From Acanthopleura granulata (Eukaryota > Mollusca > Polyplacophora > Chitonida > Chitonidae): a stretch of DNA of 64,000 nt. The stretch lies in assembly GCA_016165875.1 (NCBI GenBank), contig JABBOT010000005.1, forward strand, positions 21,412,520 to 21,476,519, read 5' to 3'. Each line of letters begins with the position of its first letter. Positions within the stretch are counted from its first letter, which is position 1. Below the pieces are notes generated by a model. It worked only from the letters and a program-made list of their open reading frames with translations. It did no database searches and had not been told where the DNA came from. Positions 33,659 to 45,012 of the stretch are shown piece by piece. Position numbers and translations under genes: made by a program.

Positions 33659-34499
33659 ACAACTTACTGCAAGCATGACTTCCTTGGGATCTCTCATTGA
33701 AAAAATCGGGTAACATTTTGCAAAACTCATCGAAAGTATTCAAGTAATCGTCTTTGTGAAACTTAAGATGTGCTGTGTGCAGAGACTCATCCCAGCACAT
33801 GACCATTACAGGAGACTGCAGTTTCGCTTTCCAGTTAGCAATCATCCTTTCCATTTCCCCGATATCACACATCGGGTCATTGCGGCAATAGAAAAACAGG
33901 GATGGTTTATCGAAGGGTCCACTGAAGATATGCTCCATGCCATCGTTGTAGAACTGAACGGTGGACCGAGCGAGTTTTAAATACAAAGTCACCATGTAGA
34001 AAGTGAAACTTCGGAGAAGAAAGTTCGTCGAGCTTATTTTTGAAATTCCCGTCGCCATGTTCTCCAGACTCCCAACAACACAGCTGTCCACGACGATCCC
34101 TTCAAGGCGCTCTGTGAAAGCTCCGTACCTATTGGGGTTGTTCTGAATATGCTGGGAACAAAGTGTAAAGATGTAACCACCTATGGAAAAGGCGTGCGCG
34201 ACAAAGCGCGAGTAGTCCTGCTGGGTGTGCAACAAGTACTCTAGAACCTTCCTGGCAACCTCCTTTCCTCGATCAGGTTGCAGGAAATCTAGGACGTCGC
34301 TGCGTACAACGAGGACATCTACTTTCCTCTCGTGGTACAGGCTGACGTACTGCCCAACGCCGGTATCTGAGGCGCCTAACCATGCGAATAACAAAACCAA
34401 TGGTTTGTTACAGTCAGAGATACCAGTCACGGTGTTATGGGTTTGGTCGTGTCGGTACAGCGTCCCGAAATCTGCTACTGTGTGCCCAGGTGAACACAT
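33657..34499 (-). CDS. TMEM53/DUF829-family alpha/beta-hydrolase-like protein, 280 residues
   Basis: The coding region is intronless. The family core is clear: strand beta-1 plus loop KPLVLLFAWLGASDTGVGQY (residues 32-51), YHERKVDVLVV, the nucleophile-elbow-like HAFSIGG (102-108, Ser105), VDSCVVGSLENMATG, a hydrophobic stretch at about 160-177, YCRNDPMCD (Asp208/Asp212) and LHTAHLKFH (His241/His244). Family members have this order of Ser, Asp and His. In vertebrates TMEM53 is a nuclear-envelope protein that limits BMP-SMAD signalling; its enzymatic activity is unproven. The length is typical. The N terminus lacks a targeting peptide. It faces the same way as its paralogue 6 kb away. Assignment to the family is firm; the exact orthology is not. 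Confidence 0.85.
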   Translation of the reverse strand: MCSPGHTVADFGTLYRHDQTHNTVTGISDCNKPLVLLFAWLGASDTGVGQYVSLYHERKVDVLVVRSDVLDFLQPDRGKEVARKVLEYLLHTQQDYSRFVAHAFSIGGYIFTLCSQHIQNNPNRYGAFTERLEGIVVDSCVVGSLENMATGISKISSTNFLLRSFTFYMVTLYLKLARSTVQFYNDGMEHIFSGPFDKPSLFFYCRNDPMCDIGEMERMIANWKAKLQSPVMVMCWDESLHTAHLKFHKDDYLNTFDEFCKMLPDFFNERSQGSHACSKL

Positions 34500-36439
34500 C
34501 GTTGTGTAAGATGAACGAATTCCAGACCGCGTTAACAGAGCAGTGCCATGAATGCATGGTAGTCTACAAAATAGAGCGAATGAATAAAATCATTGGAGGA
34601 TTATGGTTTAACACTATATTTTAGTCCTACATCACTGAGAGAAAAGTTTTCCAGTAGATTTAATTCAACTCAGAAAACATATGACCACATCTACCAAATC
34701 ATTAAATACTCGTCTGAGTCTTTGAGTGACTTACGAGAGAAATCAAAGGACTCATCGATCATTTATGAGTCAGTAAGATAATAAGAGGATTCTTCAGTGA
34801 CTCAGCCGATCTGGTCATATGAATTAGTCCCACTGGAAAACTCAAAAATTTTAGTCTTTGGATTTTGGAAATTGTTTTACAGGTTGATGACCTGAACTAC
34901 ATAGTACTAGAACTTTTGCTTTATGACTTCCTTTAACATGCACTCTGTATAGGCCTACTCGTGATAAAACCTTGGGCGGTAGTCCTATGTAAACTTTATG
35001 GCATAAACAAATATTTGATGGCTTGGAGATATAAAGGATATGTGACACAGGCTCCGTGTAATTGCATATGGAAATCTCAGGATAAACACAGATTGGATAT
35101 TTGTGTTGAAATATTCTCAGTCGCCCTTGATCTGGTTACTTTCGGTGTACCAGACTCCCTTGAGATTTAACATAAACTGAGAAGGCAGGAATGGGTCTTC
35201 AATTATTTCCTACATATTCCTTTAGGAACTTTAGTTACAGGCTGTTTCGGACATGGATCTTGCTATTATCGACTTGGAAAGCCTCTTCAAGAATTGGTTG
35301 ACAAACTGCATACAAATGTCGGACTTAGTAGTTTGCAATCCAGTTAATTTAATGGACTTAAAACGGCCGCCTTCTATACCACAGACTGAATAAGTCTATG
35401 ACAAGTTAATTCACTTACCCATGGAGTACACGAACATGCAATATACCTGGCACACCCAAATAGATGTCTTCAAATGCAGTGTTCAGTGTGATAAAACCTA
35501 TTTAAAGGGCTACATTCTAGGACACTTGGATAAACACTATAATATAGGTCACTGGGCGAAGGTCCTATATAGGGCGCATCGCACACCGTAAGTGTGTTAT
35601 ATACACACAGTCATGTCAAGGTGCCCATGACACGTTTTATGTCAAGGTCTATACCTGTCGGCTATACGAGAGGCCATCCGATACAGGCATCAAGAAAGAA
35701 ATCAAGAAAGCGAAATGGAGACATATCTTGATTCACGACAAGTTGTAAAGACCAGCCCAGGATTGTACATGTTTTCCTAATCAAACTTTTGCGCCAGGAT
35801 CATTTATTGCGCCTTTCGATCCAGCATCATTGAAAAATGTTGACTTCTCCTCTTCACGTGAATTCACAATAATTTCTTACATCCTATACAGTTTTCGTTC
35901 TTTAATGGTTTTTGTTGAACGTTGTTTTGGAAATCGGCCTTGCGATTTTTGACCAGAAACCTGCATTCTAGTTTACGATTGGTGTTGGTAGTATTTAATC
36001 AAAAGTTATGATACCAGAAACCTAAGATAGTTTCGTCGATTTGCTAACGCTTCAATACTTTGAATAAAAAGTTTAATTTTTAATCATGGGGAGACATAAA
36101 CGTTAGACCACATGTACCTTACACACATTCACAATTCCAAGAACAAAGCAACAAAGACTGAGCCAAGTCAAATTAGAGGGGTAGCTGGAAATAGTCAATA
36201 AAAAAATACTTGAGGACGGGCTCAGTCTGTCAGTATTCTCATAATATCATAACCTATCGGGCCTACTCATGCTATCAGTGGGCATATCGCCCCACACTTT
36301 GCTCATTTAAAGAAGTCGTGTTCTCCGTAAAAGGGAATCCCCATGCCATATTCGACGAAGAAAAGAAATGTCTACTTAGTGGCAGTGACATCACTGACTA
36401 AATTGTCCATCACATTTCCGGCTGGAAACCCGACCACAG
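34500..36439. other. 5' flank of the first DUF829 gene, no other gene seen
   Basis: Unique AT-rich DNA with only short open frames. No repeat family recognised. The promoter of the 33.7-34.5 kb gene should be at the low-coordinate end. Confidence 0.35.
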
Positions 36440-36652
36440 GCAGTAAGTTTAACCACTTGTATATGCTAAAGGCTCAAATTGGTAAATGTCATTCAGAAAG
36501 TGAATTTAAGCATAATCGTCAGTAGAGACTGGCCTTTCTGGATACAGCACAGGTTTAGTAAAAACTTTCTAAGACCCCACCGAGTTTTGAACCAGCGACC
36601 TCAAATCGCCGGCAATTCAAGCCAACCGTCCACACCACTCGACTAACAAGTG
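36440..36652 (-). mobile_element. tRNA-derived SINE, fragment
   Basis: On the - strand a tRNA-like head is visible: A box TTAGTCGAGTGGTG, then B box CTGGTTCAAAACTCGG about 40 bases on. It is followed by AGGCCAGTCTCTACTGACGA. This head differs from those of families A and B. Where the body ends is unclear. Confidence 0.5.
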
Positions 36653-39184
36653 TGTTACTGTTGTTCAAAAGACTGAAAAGGGGTAGTACTTTTACCGTAA
36701 GGTATATTTCCGAGGAACTAATTATTCAGCTGTTGTCGTCTCGACAGCGAGAGAGCACAATGACTTTCAACTGACAGTCTATACACACACAAAACTTTTA
36801 GCATACCGCCGTATGCCAGTATAGCACTCCTTTATGGGAAATATCAACAGAGCGTTCTAAATCACTGACGAAGTGTGTCATAGTTGCATCATATTCGCTT
36901 ATCCCGGTGCTATAGGGACTGCATAAACAACCGTATCTATAACAACACTTGAAACATGGTGCTTTCATTAACGTTTGCGATTAACGTGCGACTGAGGCAC
37001 TTACGTTTGTATCTGACCTGTTAGTGATCCTACTACGAGTTTAAAATCTGAATTGTATGTCATGCCTAGAATATCTTCTGTTTTCTACTGCATCATTGAA
37101 AAGCGATGCTTGTTCCTCTCTTGTCAGTTTTATTTCCTATTTACGTTATTTTTTACATATTTCTGTTGTTTCGGAAACGGGAACGTCCGCCTCTTCGTGG
37201 CCCTTTGTTGTCTAATGTTGAAATATTTAAAATCTCGTTCACAGTTTTCTTTACCAGTCCATCAGTGACGCATTTTTCGAGCTTTAAACAGGATCACATG
37301 ACCATGCCTTCTAATGATAATCTGTGTCAGGATTTTCCTTCTATCCAGCATATCGCCCTTTGATTGGATTTCTGATAACTGGGTAAACAACCTGCTTTAA
37401 TGGAAGTAAGGCTATATTTATCAGCGGATAGAATAAGTAGAGTGCAGCCTATATCGGCTTAGTGTGTCAGATATGTTTATAGCTATTCTGGAATGCGTCA
37501 CCGTGTTCCATCAAAGGTGGGTTTGATGGACCGGCTCGGAGGTATAATCAAAGTCTTGTTCACTCACATGTAAGCCTGTAGCTTATGCAAATACATGTCA
37601 TACACGGGATAAAATTAGAAGTGTCAATTGTGTGGCTCTTCATTGTTTCCACTAAATTTCCTTAATCATCTTTTATATAGAAAACTGAGCGGTGCATAGT
37701 TTTGCATATCTGCGTTTTACGAGATTTCCTTACATGTGCATAGGCGTGCAATTACGTCACTTTACTTTCCAAACTACACTCACACATAGGCAGCCAAGTA
37801 TAGATATGGATTAGTTAACGTTTACACTGCAACTGGTCAAGTGGCACATTGACACGGCCTTCTTACATTTTCCTATCGCTTCTCTAACTCAAAATGTGTG
37901 CACTGGTAACATTCCATGGCAAAAACATAAGGGTTGACAGGCCTCGAGTAAGCACCCATCTCTGGGCTCCTCACCCAGTCTGTCCACCATTACTGTCACT
38001 TCGTTGTAACGTATGACTGATCGAAGGTTTGTCTCGGAATCAAGATTTTTTCCAGTTGAACTTAAACACCTCAAAATCACATGAGTGTGCATAACGACGT
38101 AGTCGCGGATCAAATTCTGCTTGTTATTAAATACATTCGGACACAGAAATTACCTTTGACAAGGAGCAATACTTTAACGGCGAATAGGCTGAGCGATGGA
38201 GCCCAGAGGTTCGGGTTTACTCGACAACTGTAGCATCTTATGCAACAATTCTCTGGAACGTTACCAGTGTAGACGTTTTTGAGTGGAAGAATGGGTGGGA
38301 AATCATGGCACAGTTGTGTGAGAGTTTAATATGGGCCGGCCATCCAAAGGTCCACCGTCATGGGCCGCCACTGTCGGCTGACCAAGGCGTTGGAGTACAA
38401 ACGTTACGTAAGCCACGTCTATACATGGCTAACATACAGGCCTGCAACTATAATTAGAAACTGTAAAGACTGTAAAACCGTTAGCAGACTCGATCCCCTA
38501 TAGTCTAAACACACACCGACAGATAAACCAGTTTTCGTTATACACTTATTTAACCCAATATATTGTGTTGTCAAGTACTTTTAAGCCAACATTCGTAGCA
38601 ATATAGGTTACCCAATTGCAGTTCCATATACGAATATCAGCAAGATTGTTGAAATCATCAGGTAAACAACAGTGAGCGTTAGGGGAGGGAAATTGTAGCG
38701 GATGTGAAGCGTCCAACCTATGGAGAAAATGCAACACAGAAGCCTTGCCGAACTGGTCGGGTGAAAGCCTGTAGGTGGCCAAGTTTGCGTCATTCATGTT
38801 CAGTGGGACTTTCCGATGGCGTTGTAGCGTAGTGAAGCACGGCACTAGGTTTGACAGTGAGTGACTAGCTGGATAACTGGATGACCCACTGAAGTAGAGT
38901 CTGTAAACAAGTGACACAACATTATCTCGCCACCGAATGACGATTACGTGACCAAGTTTGAAAGATATTTATAGCGGGCAGGATTACCTTCTTCACAGCT
39001 TTGTCAGACTCCTTTGTTGTCGTTCTCCTCTTATGTTATGACGCAGTTCACTCAAGGGAGATAATTTTATTTCGATGAGGGTGCCGACGGTACAGCCCGA
39101 ATGACGAATCCGTTTTGAATATTTAATTTGGATTCAGAAAGAAGGGATTGTTCCGTGCATACCAAACTACCAGGGCAGCAACAA
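36653..39184. other. no gene seen
   Basis: Unique sequence. Open frames at 37053-37363 and 38546-38917 are hydrophobic or irregular, overlap competing frames and lack splice context. Confidence 0.35.
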
Positions 39185-39345
39185 CAGTTAGTTAGCAAAT
39201 GCTAACTCGCAACCATCGAAATCCGGCCTTTTGTCAGTTTACCCCATTTATGGATCTATTCTAACTGTTCAGGTATATATTTTTTAATGGTATAGCAACG
39301 TCAACACCCTCTGGTGCCATGGCTGCTATAGGATTAGTTTAAAAG
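39185..39345 (-). repeat. dispersed repeat family R, copy 2 (-), diverged
   Basis: The reversed blocks are recognisable: AGTTAGCAAATGC, GAAATCCGGCCTTTTGTCAG, TATTCTAACTGTTCAGGTA and GCCATGGCTGCTATAGGATT. Confidence 0.55.
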
Positions 39346-39934
39346 TGCAGGTGAAAGTAATTTCGCAGTTAATTAGATCTTATCTAGAATTACTGAAAGT
39401 ACTGCTCTGACATCACATTTAGTAAACAGTGACACGAAAACACGAAGACACGCCTAGTCCACCAGCTAATTACTGGCTTACACTATAAAGGCAGAGGGAA
39501 TTTTCGTCGAAGATAAGTATCAAACAGTATCCAAATCGTATACAGGTATCCAATTGGCACCTTTTTCATATATTCGGCTGTTCACATACCGGTATCCAAA
39601 GTAGCGATTTTATTCAGGACGATCCTCGGCTTGCCATTTGTTTAGCGAAAGCTGACTCAAATATGAAGCAGAGGGATTCTGGGCACCCGGCCTATTTTTA
39701 TACTCACGAAAGAATTATTTATATTCATCGTAACGTGAAACAACTTGAAATGCTGTGCTGTTGTCAATAAATAATATCATTTAGAGAACAGGCCGAAATA
39801 CACAGGATCGAAGAAATGCCACACAAGGCGAGATACACGCCATATGAAGAGCTGCAGATATCACTGGTGTCAAAGTACAGGCCATGGGAGCCTCTGCCAG
39901 GAAGTTTTTTATTGGCTTAAATCGGAATATAGCA

Positions 39935-40165
39935 TACATTCACTATACGGCTGGTGTACACAACGTAAGACTGCAGCATTGGGAATAAAACCAGAGCACC
40001 GACGACAGTGTGATACTTGGCAAATGGTCACACGTTAGTTGATGAAATCCGACCTCTTGTCAATTTACTTTAATTAGGGTTTTATCGTAACCGTTCATAT
40101 AACTGCTTGAGAAGTAACAATTTACACTCCTCTAGAACCATGGCATAAGTAGAATTAGAAAAAAA
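39935..40165 (-). repeat. dispersed repeat family R, copy 3 (-)
   Basis: Good match to the reverse complement of 43993-44212: AAAACCAGAGCACCGACGAC, ACTTGGCAAATGGTCACACG, GAAATCCGACCTCTTGTCAA, TTAGGGTTTTATCGTAACCG and CCATGGCATAAGTAGAATTA. Confidence 0.75.
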
Positions 40166-40530
40166 GGCAAAAAAACAAACTGCAGTGATTTTAAATACAA
40201 TATATACATGTATTAGACTTCAATGGTCAAGAACTGCAATAAATATAATAAAGAGAGTCTGCTAAAGCGTTCTGTTTTTCAAGAACTTCAATACAGTGGT
40301 CTTTTTCCTAACTCAACAATGACACGGCGTCAGGTATCAGGTTTGACAGGTATTCGTCGAGGTGTGAGAATTGTCTCCGCCGACAATAAACGAAATACAG
40401 TTCACTATACATGGCCAAACGTAAACCAAAATAAATACATTAACACCATGAAAGAACACGTATTCTTCTTCTCTCATTTCTCAGTTAGCAAGGTGCACAA
40501 CTTGGGATTACAAACTTGGGACAGTCTGTG

Positions 40531-41436
40531 TCATATATGTAAACTCATGCAGAATTTGTCAAGAGTCTCTTTGTACTCTTTCTCGTGATATTTAATATGC
40601 GCGGCGTGGGCTGAGTGTTCCCAGGATTGGACAGACACTTGGATGGCGGGGAATTCCCGTTTCCACAAGTCTGTCAGGTCACGAATGCTCTGTGCGTCGC
40701 TCATTGGATCATCATGGCCGAAGAAATACAGCGACGGAGCGAGCGCCGGGGTTGTTTTGAAAAAAGACACAGCCTCATCATAAAACCGGAGAGTTCTTTC
40801 CCGATTGAGAAGGAAGTAAATTCTTCCAATCTGTCTAACCATGGCACGAAGTTGGGGAAAGTTTGACAAAGACTGAGCCACTCCGGTCACCATGTTGTCC
40901 AGCGTCCCTATCACAATGCTGTCGAACACACTCCCACATATATTCTCTTTGTACCATCCGTATTTCGCGGATTCTCTCTGGGAAACCATGAGCAACACGG
41001 TATGATTGTACGCACCGACGGAAAAAGCGTGTATCAGGTATTTTCGTTGTGAGCATCCAGGGTTCATTGGTGATGCCTTAGACTGAAGATAATCCAGCAC
41101 ACCTCTGGCCTTCGTGAACGCTCTTTCTGGCCACAGAAATTCGAGTAGCCTCCCTTCGACCGTGAGAACGTCTAAGCCTCTTTCGTGATAAAATTGACAG
41201 TACTTGTCCACGGCCTTCGATTTTGCGCCCAACCATTCAAACAACACGACCAATGGCGGCAAGCTGGCCTTCGTGGAATCAGCACAGTCTCTGTTTAGTG
41301 CAACTGTTCTCAGCACTAAACCTTTGGATACTTGGACTCGTTTCACTTTAGCCGCTTGAACGTCATTGGAATATAATCTTGACAGCGGCGCCGAAAGCGA
41401 GGTTTTCATCCTCAAACACATCCTCAACAACCGCAT
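40531..41436 (-). CDS. second TMEM53/DUF829-family protein, 301 residues, mitochondrial-type N terminus
   Basis: The coding region is intronless and paralogous to 33657-34499. Shared landmarks in order: PLVVLFEWLGAKSKAVDKYC (61-80), YHERGLDVLTV, HAFSVGA (136-142, Ser139), FDSIVIGTLDNMVTGVAQS, FFGHDDPMSD (Asp242/243, Asp247) and HSAHAAHIKYH (His277/His280). Unlike its neighbour it begins with an Arg/Leu/Ser-rich, acid-free stretch (MRLLRMCLRMKTSLSAPLSR) followed by LYSN. That stretch resembles a mitochondrial presequence with an R-x-Y/S cleavage site, so this copy may be mitochondrial (inference). ATG context is good (A at -3). A splice acceptor (TTGTCTTTACAG) on the - strand ends at 41521, so a 5' UTR intron is likely. 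Family call is firm. Confidence 0.87.
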   Translation of the reverse strand: MRLLRMCLRMKTSLSAPLSRLYSNDVQAAKVKRVQVSKGLVLRTVALNRDCADSTKASLPPLVVLFEWLGAKSKAVDKYCQFYHERGLDVLTVEGRLLEFLWPERAFTKARGVLDYLQSKASPMNPGCSQRKYLIHAFSVGAYNHTVLLMVSQRESAKYGWYKENICGSVFDSIVIGTLDNMVTGVAQSLSNFPQLRAMVRQIGRIYFLLNRERTLRFYDEAVSFFKTTPALAPSLYFFGHDDPMSDAQSIRDLTDLWKREFPAIQVSVQSWEHSAHAAHIKYHEKEYKETLDKFCMSLHI

Positions 41437-41481
41437 TGTGGCTATTAGGTATAATTTGATATAAATTGAACGGATTTGTTT

Positions 41482-41511
41482 TTAGTCTTCTACACAGTCA
41501 GCTTCTGGCAT
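41482..41511 (-). promoter_or_regulatory. upstream ORF of nine codons in the leader of the second DUF829 gene
   Basis: ATG to TAA reads MPEADCVED. It lies between the predicted 5' UTR acceptor (exon start 41520) and the main ATG at 41436. It could reduce translation of the main frame if the leader is used as predicted. Confidence 0.35.
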
Positions 41512-41520
41512 ACTTTGAAC

Positions 41521-42845
41521 CTGTAAAGACAAAACCTATGAATTAATGGGTTGTCGCATGTATTCAAACCTTACAGCCATAGCTCATGGGGTAATAAAAA
41601 TGACGGAGGTTTATCGGATGGCCTTTTGTTAAAGAAATCACCAAGCTGCAAGGTTATCAGGAAGAAAATGCTATATTAAGGAAACATGAAGAAACCATCA
41701 CACTCTGTGCTTGCTTTAAAAATTTAGACAACTCTCACACTGGCAGAAGGAAACCAGCAGTCTTCTTGTTTTGACAACAGTTAATGTTTATTTTTTCCAT
41801 GTTTTATATTTGTAACCTTTAAAGATATAATGGATATAATGGATGGCGTTCAGGGTACCTTTCGGGTAGTCCATCGTTATGTCTTCAATAATGATAAATA
41901 ATTACTAATACCGGTATATTGGATAAAATCGTTGGATATCATGCGCACTGTCTGTGCTATCATGTATAAGCTATAAATAGGTTGTCTTCTATAAAACTCC
42001 AGGGACAGGTGTCTTCCACCTGAGAAAATTGTGATGGTATAAAATGGTGGTGACAGGCCTAAACAGATCGGTTTTGTCTTCCAGGCAGCCATACTGTAGT
42101 CTGTTTAAAAACTTGAAAATCTTCTGGTAACCTAATCATCACTATGTGTCGGCCTTTTAACAAATGTCGGTTTAGGTTCAAGTAATACACTCTTGACACT
42201 CCATGTTACGACACCCCCACGGCGCACCCCCCCACTATCAACTGGTGACCTGGTTTTTGTTCTCAATACAAGAAATCGACAACAAGACCGATAACAACGA
42301 AGCTTCCCACGAACTGAGATATATGTAACCCTTCCTGATAAATGCACGCTGCGTCTTACACGAGGATGCCAGATGAACACCTCTGTTGTCCATACATGAA
42401 ACCTAACGAACTTGTTAGTAACAGATCCACATATAAACACATACCAAACTCCACAGCGAGAGACCTGGTCATTGACCCTGGTATTCCATAACTCATGACA
42501 CCCTCTGCGCATGACTGACGCTGTAGTCCAACTCACTGTCGGGTCACATGTCCTGTCTTAGAGATGTCAGTATTCTCCCCAAATTGCGAACCCGTAGTAA
42601 GTATATCGAAGACTTTTACTGGTCAATATATATGTAAATGAATGGGCATTTTCTGTACTATAAGAATTCACAACATTGACCTTTTTTACTTGGGTACCGT
42701 TTATTCTCGAACCGTGATGCATGCTCTTTTTTTTTGCAACTCCGCATAAGTCGTGGTACAAGGAGGCATCCAAACTCTATGTGAACATTAAACACAACGA
42801 AAGTGTGAGGGATGTATAAAGTGAAAAGAGCACGCGGAATTCACC
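41521..42845. other. upstream flank of the second DUF829 gene
   Basis: The promoter and first leader exon should lie here; neither is distinct. A 134-codon open frame at 42132-42536 (-) has erratic composition and no homology I recognise. Confidence 0.3.
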
Positions 42846-42915
42846 TTTAAGCTGTAACCATTTACCAACTGTCACACTGTCGTCGCCGCTCTGGTTTTAT
42901 TCTATATGGAGTAGT
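42846..42915 (+). repeat. dispersed repeat family R, partial copy 4 (+)
   Basis: It contains AACCATTTACCAACTGTCAC then ACTGTCGTCGCCGCTCTGGT, matching the 3' half of 43993-44212. Confidence 0.65.
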
Positions 42916-43111
42916 ATTTTGTTTGTTTGTTGTTGGTTTTTTTTTATTCCAACATAGGCAAGGATTCTCAAGCCCTCTCCATTTGCATTGTTTCTTGTTT
43001 CTTGGCATTTTATTATTGTTTATTAAATCTGGGGGCAACACATCATTTTTAGCGACTCTAGACCACGGATATCGATTGAATCGCATTTAATATCGATGCA
43101 CGTTTATTTTC

Positions 43112-43300
43112 CCGATTCTGCTTAAGTTTTGGTTCTGTTGGGACGTGTAGGTTGATACCATACACCCTTTTACATGGACAGTTTGCCTAACTGAGGCAAA
43201 CTGGCACCAGGTTTGAAAAAAAGGAACCAGATTCCACCGCTTACGTGTGGTCATTTGCCAACTGCTCTGGATTTAGGCCTACTCTCTTTAGGCGGTATTC
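43112..43300 (+). repeat. dispersed repeat family R, copy 5 (+)
   Basis: It runs from CCCGATTCTGCTTAAGTTTT through GAACCAGATTCCACCGCTTA and GTGGTCATTTGCCAACTGCT to CTACTCTCTTTAGG. Confidence 0.65.
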
Positions 43301-43459
43301 TCCTGTATCAAAGCATTTAATTAATCTTGAGGGATAACTGATATCATGGCCATGTAAGTGTATAGATAATGGCCGTACTTCACTTAATGCGCATTCAGTA
43401 GACTTTGTGGTTGATTAGAGTTTCATATAGTCTATATCAACCAGGCGATAATTACTTCA

Positions 43460-43554
43460 CCAGAGTCTATATTTTTGTCGGCATGCATTTGTGCCAGACA
43501 GACGGACAGAGAGACAAACATACGAATGCATGCCGACAAAAATATAGACTCTGG
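43460..43554. repeat. perfect 30-bp inverted repeat with 35-bp spacer
   Basis: The left arm (43460-43489) starts CCAGAGTCTATATTTTTGTC and ends GGCATGCATT; the right arm (43525-43554) is its exact reverse complement. The spacer has GACAGACGGACAGAGAGAC. It carries no open frame of note. Exactness over 30 bases suggests recent origin or selection. Confidence 0.93.
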
Positions 43555-43992
43555 CTTTTTTTAAACTAGTGACTACCAGAGTAATGTCCCTTTGTCCTAG
43601 ATCATCATGAGGATCGGTGCAAAAATTAATTGTGATGGAGATATACATATAATATATATATTCTTTTCTGCTGTATGTGGAGGAAGTGTAACTGTGCAAA
43701 AGTTAATTGTAAACGTCATGGCCTTCTGGTCCATTTGTTTATATTGTTCATCTGAAATGTGTATTCTTTTCTCCATGTGGTTCAATGTATATGTTTTCAA
43801 CTTTGCCGCTGCACCATCCCGCTCGTTCGACATACACATTTGCACCCTGCAACATGTGAGTTTGATAAAAGGTCATCCGTCGAATTTCATGTTATTGTGT
43901 ATAAATGTGTTAAATCTGATTACAACTCAGCACTTTGAGTAATTCTAGAGAAGTGACGTCTGAAAAAATTCCATTTAACATTCCTGTAATTT

Positions 43993-44212
43993 TTTTTACC
44001 TAATTCTACTTAAGCCATGGTGGAAGTGGGGGGGGGGGGGGCAGGGCGTGTCATTTGATACTTCTTGAACACTTACGTGAACAGTTAGAATAAAACCCTA
44101 ACTGAGGTCAGTTGACAATAGATCGGATTTCATCGGTAACGTGTGACCGTTTGCCAGTTATAACACTGTCGTCGCTGCTCTGGGTTTACTCCCTGTGCTG
44201 TAGCCATTTATA
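43993..44212 (+). repeat. dispersed repeat family R, copy 6 (+), best preserved
   Basis: Blocks in order: CTAATTCTACTTAAGCCATG, a poly-G run, TGTCATTTGATACTTCTTGA, GAACAGTTAGAATAAAACCC, GATCGGATTTCATCGGTAAC, GTGTGACCGTTTGCCAGTTA and ACACTGTCGTCGCTGCTCTG. No coding potential. Confidence 0.75.
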
Positions 44213-44324
44213 TTCATCCTGTTTTACATTTGATCAGAAAGTATTTATATCTAGATTGAAAACTTCAGTTAATGATTTAGATAAAAGTAATTAAGGTCAG
44301 TTTTGTTAGCTACCAAACTTAGAG

Positions 44325-44525
44325 AATTATGGAGATGATTTATGTTTGGTTAGTGGATTATGGGGATAATTTATGTTTGGTTAGTGGATTATGGGGATAA
44401 CTTATGTTTTGGGATAATTTATGTTTGGTTAGTGAATTATGGGGATACTTTATGTTTGGTTAGTGAATTATGGGGATACTTTATGTTTGGTTATTGGATT
44501 ATGGGGATAATTTATATTAGGTGGT
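44325..44525. repeat. minisatellite, about six units of 31 bp
   Basis: The unit is TATGTTTGGTTAGTGGATTA + TGGGGATAATT. One unit has lost about 14 bases in the middle. Confidence 0.88.
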
Positions 44526-44940
44526 GTTGATAACATCAGAACGTCACACAATATATCATAGTTTCAGTATGTGGGGAGAAATACCCTCACAATCAGCTTA
44601 AAACAACACCCTGGTAAAAATGAGAAAATGTTGTTCAGAAATACAGGGAAATGGAGAAATAGTACATTTACGCGTTTCTATACTCCCTGAGGGCAGTGTG
44701 ATTTGCTTATGTTGGCTTCTCAGTATTGCTATACTTCTCAGTATCAAGACTCACTGTGAGGAAAAGTGCTTGTATGTATGGGTAAACACAGATGATGCGA
44801 TTGCAGGTGTGCGCATGCTTGGTTTTGAGATGAATTCGTTTAAGGTGAAAGACAGCACGTTCTAAATTATGTTTGCCTAAAATGCTGTATTATATTATAT
44901 TTCTTTCGGTAAAGAGTTTTTTTTTCTTTTTTTTTAACAG

Positions 44941-45012
44941 CTACTACGACAGAAAGATCTGACATTTGATCGTGCTCCGTCGGTTAGTGTGAAACGCAGC
45001 CATTCTGTCTAG
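44941..45012 (+). CDS. possible terminal coding exon, orphan
   Basis: A long poly-T tract ending in AACAG precedes a 24-codon frame that reads LLRQKDLTFDRAPSVSVKRS and then HSV and TAG. The residue mix looks protein-like, and the Ser/Thr/Val end resembles a PDZ ligand. I cannot find its upstream partner within the window; the next + strand gene upstream already has its own stop. It may belong to a gene with very long introns, or be chance. Confidence 0.3.
   Translation, partial: LLRQKDLTFDRAPSVSVKRSHSV

Noticed and set aside
37053..37363. Overlapping hydrophobic + strand frames
   Set aside because: Phe/Leu-rich from T-rich DNA; two competing frames overlap, which is not expected for a real exon.
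42132..42536. 134-codon - strand frame
   Set aside because: Composition is erratic (many Trp, Arg, Cys), no domain, upstream of the DUF829 gene with no splice link.
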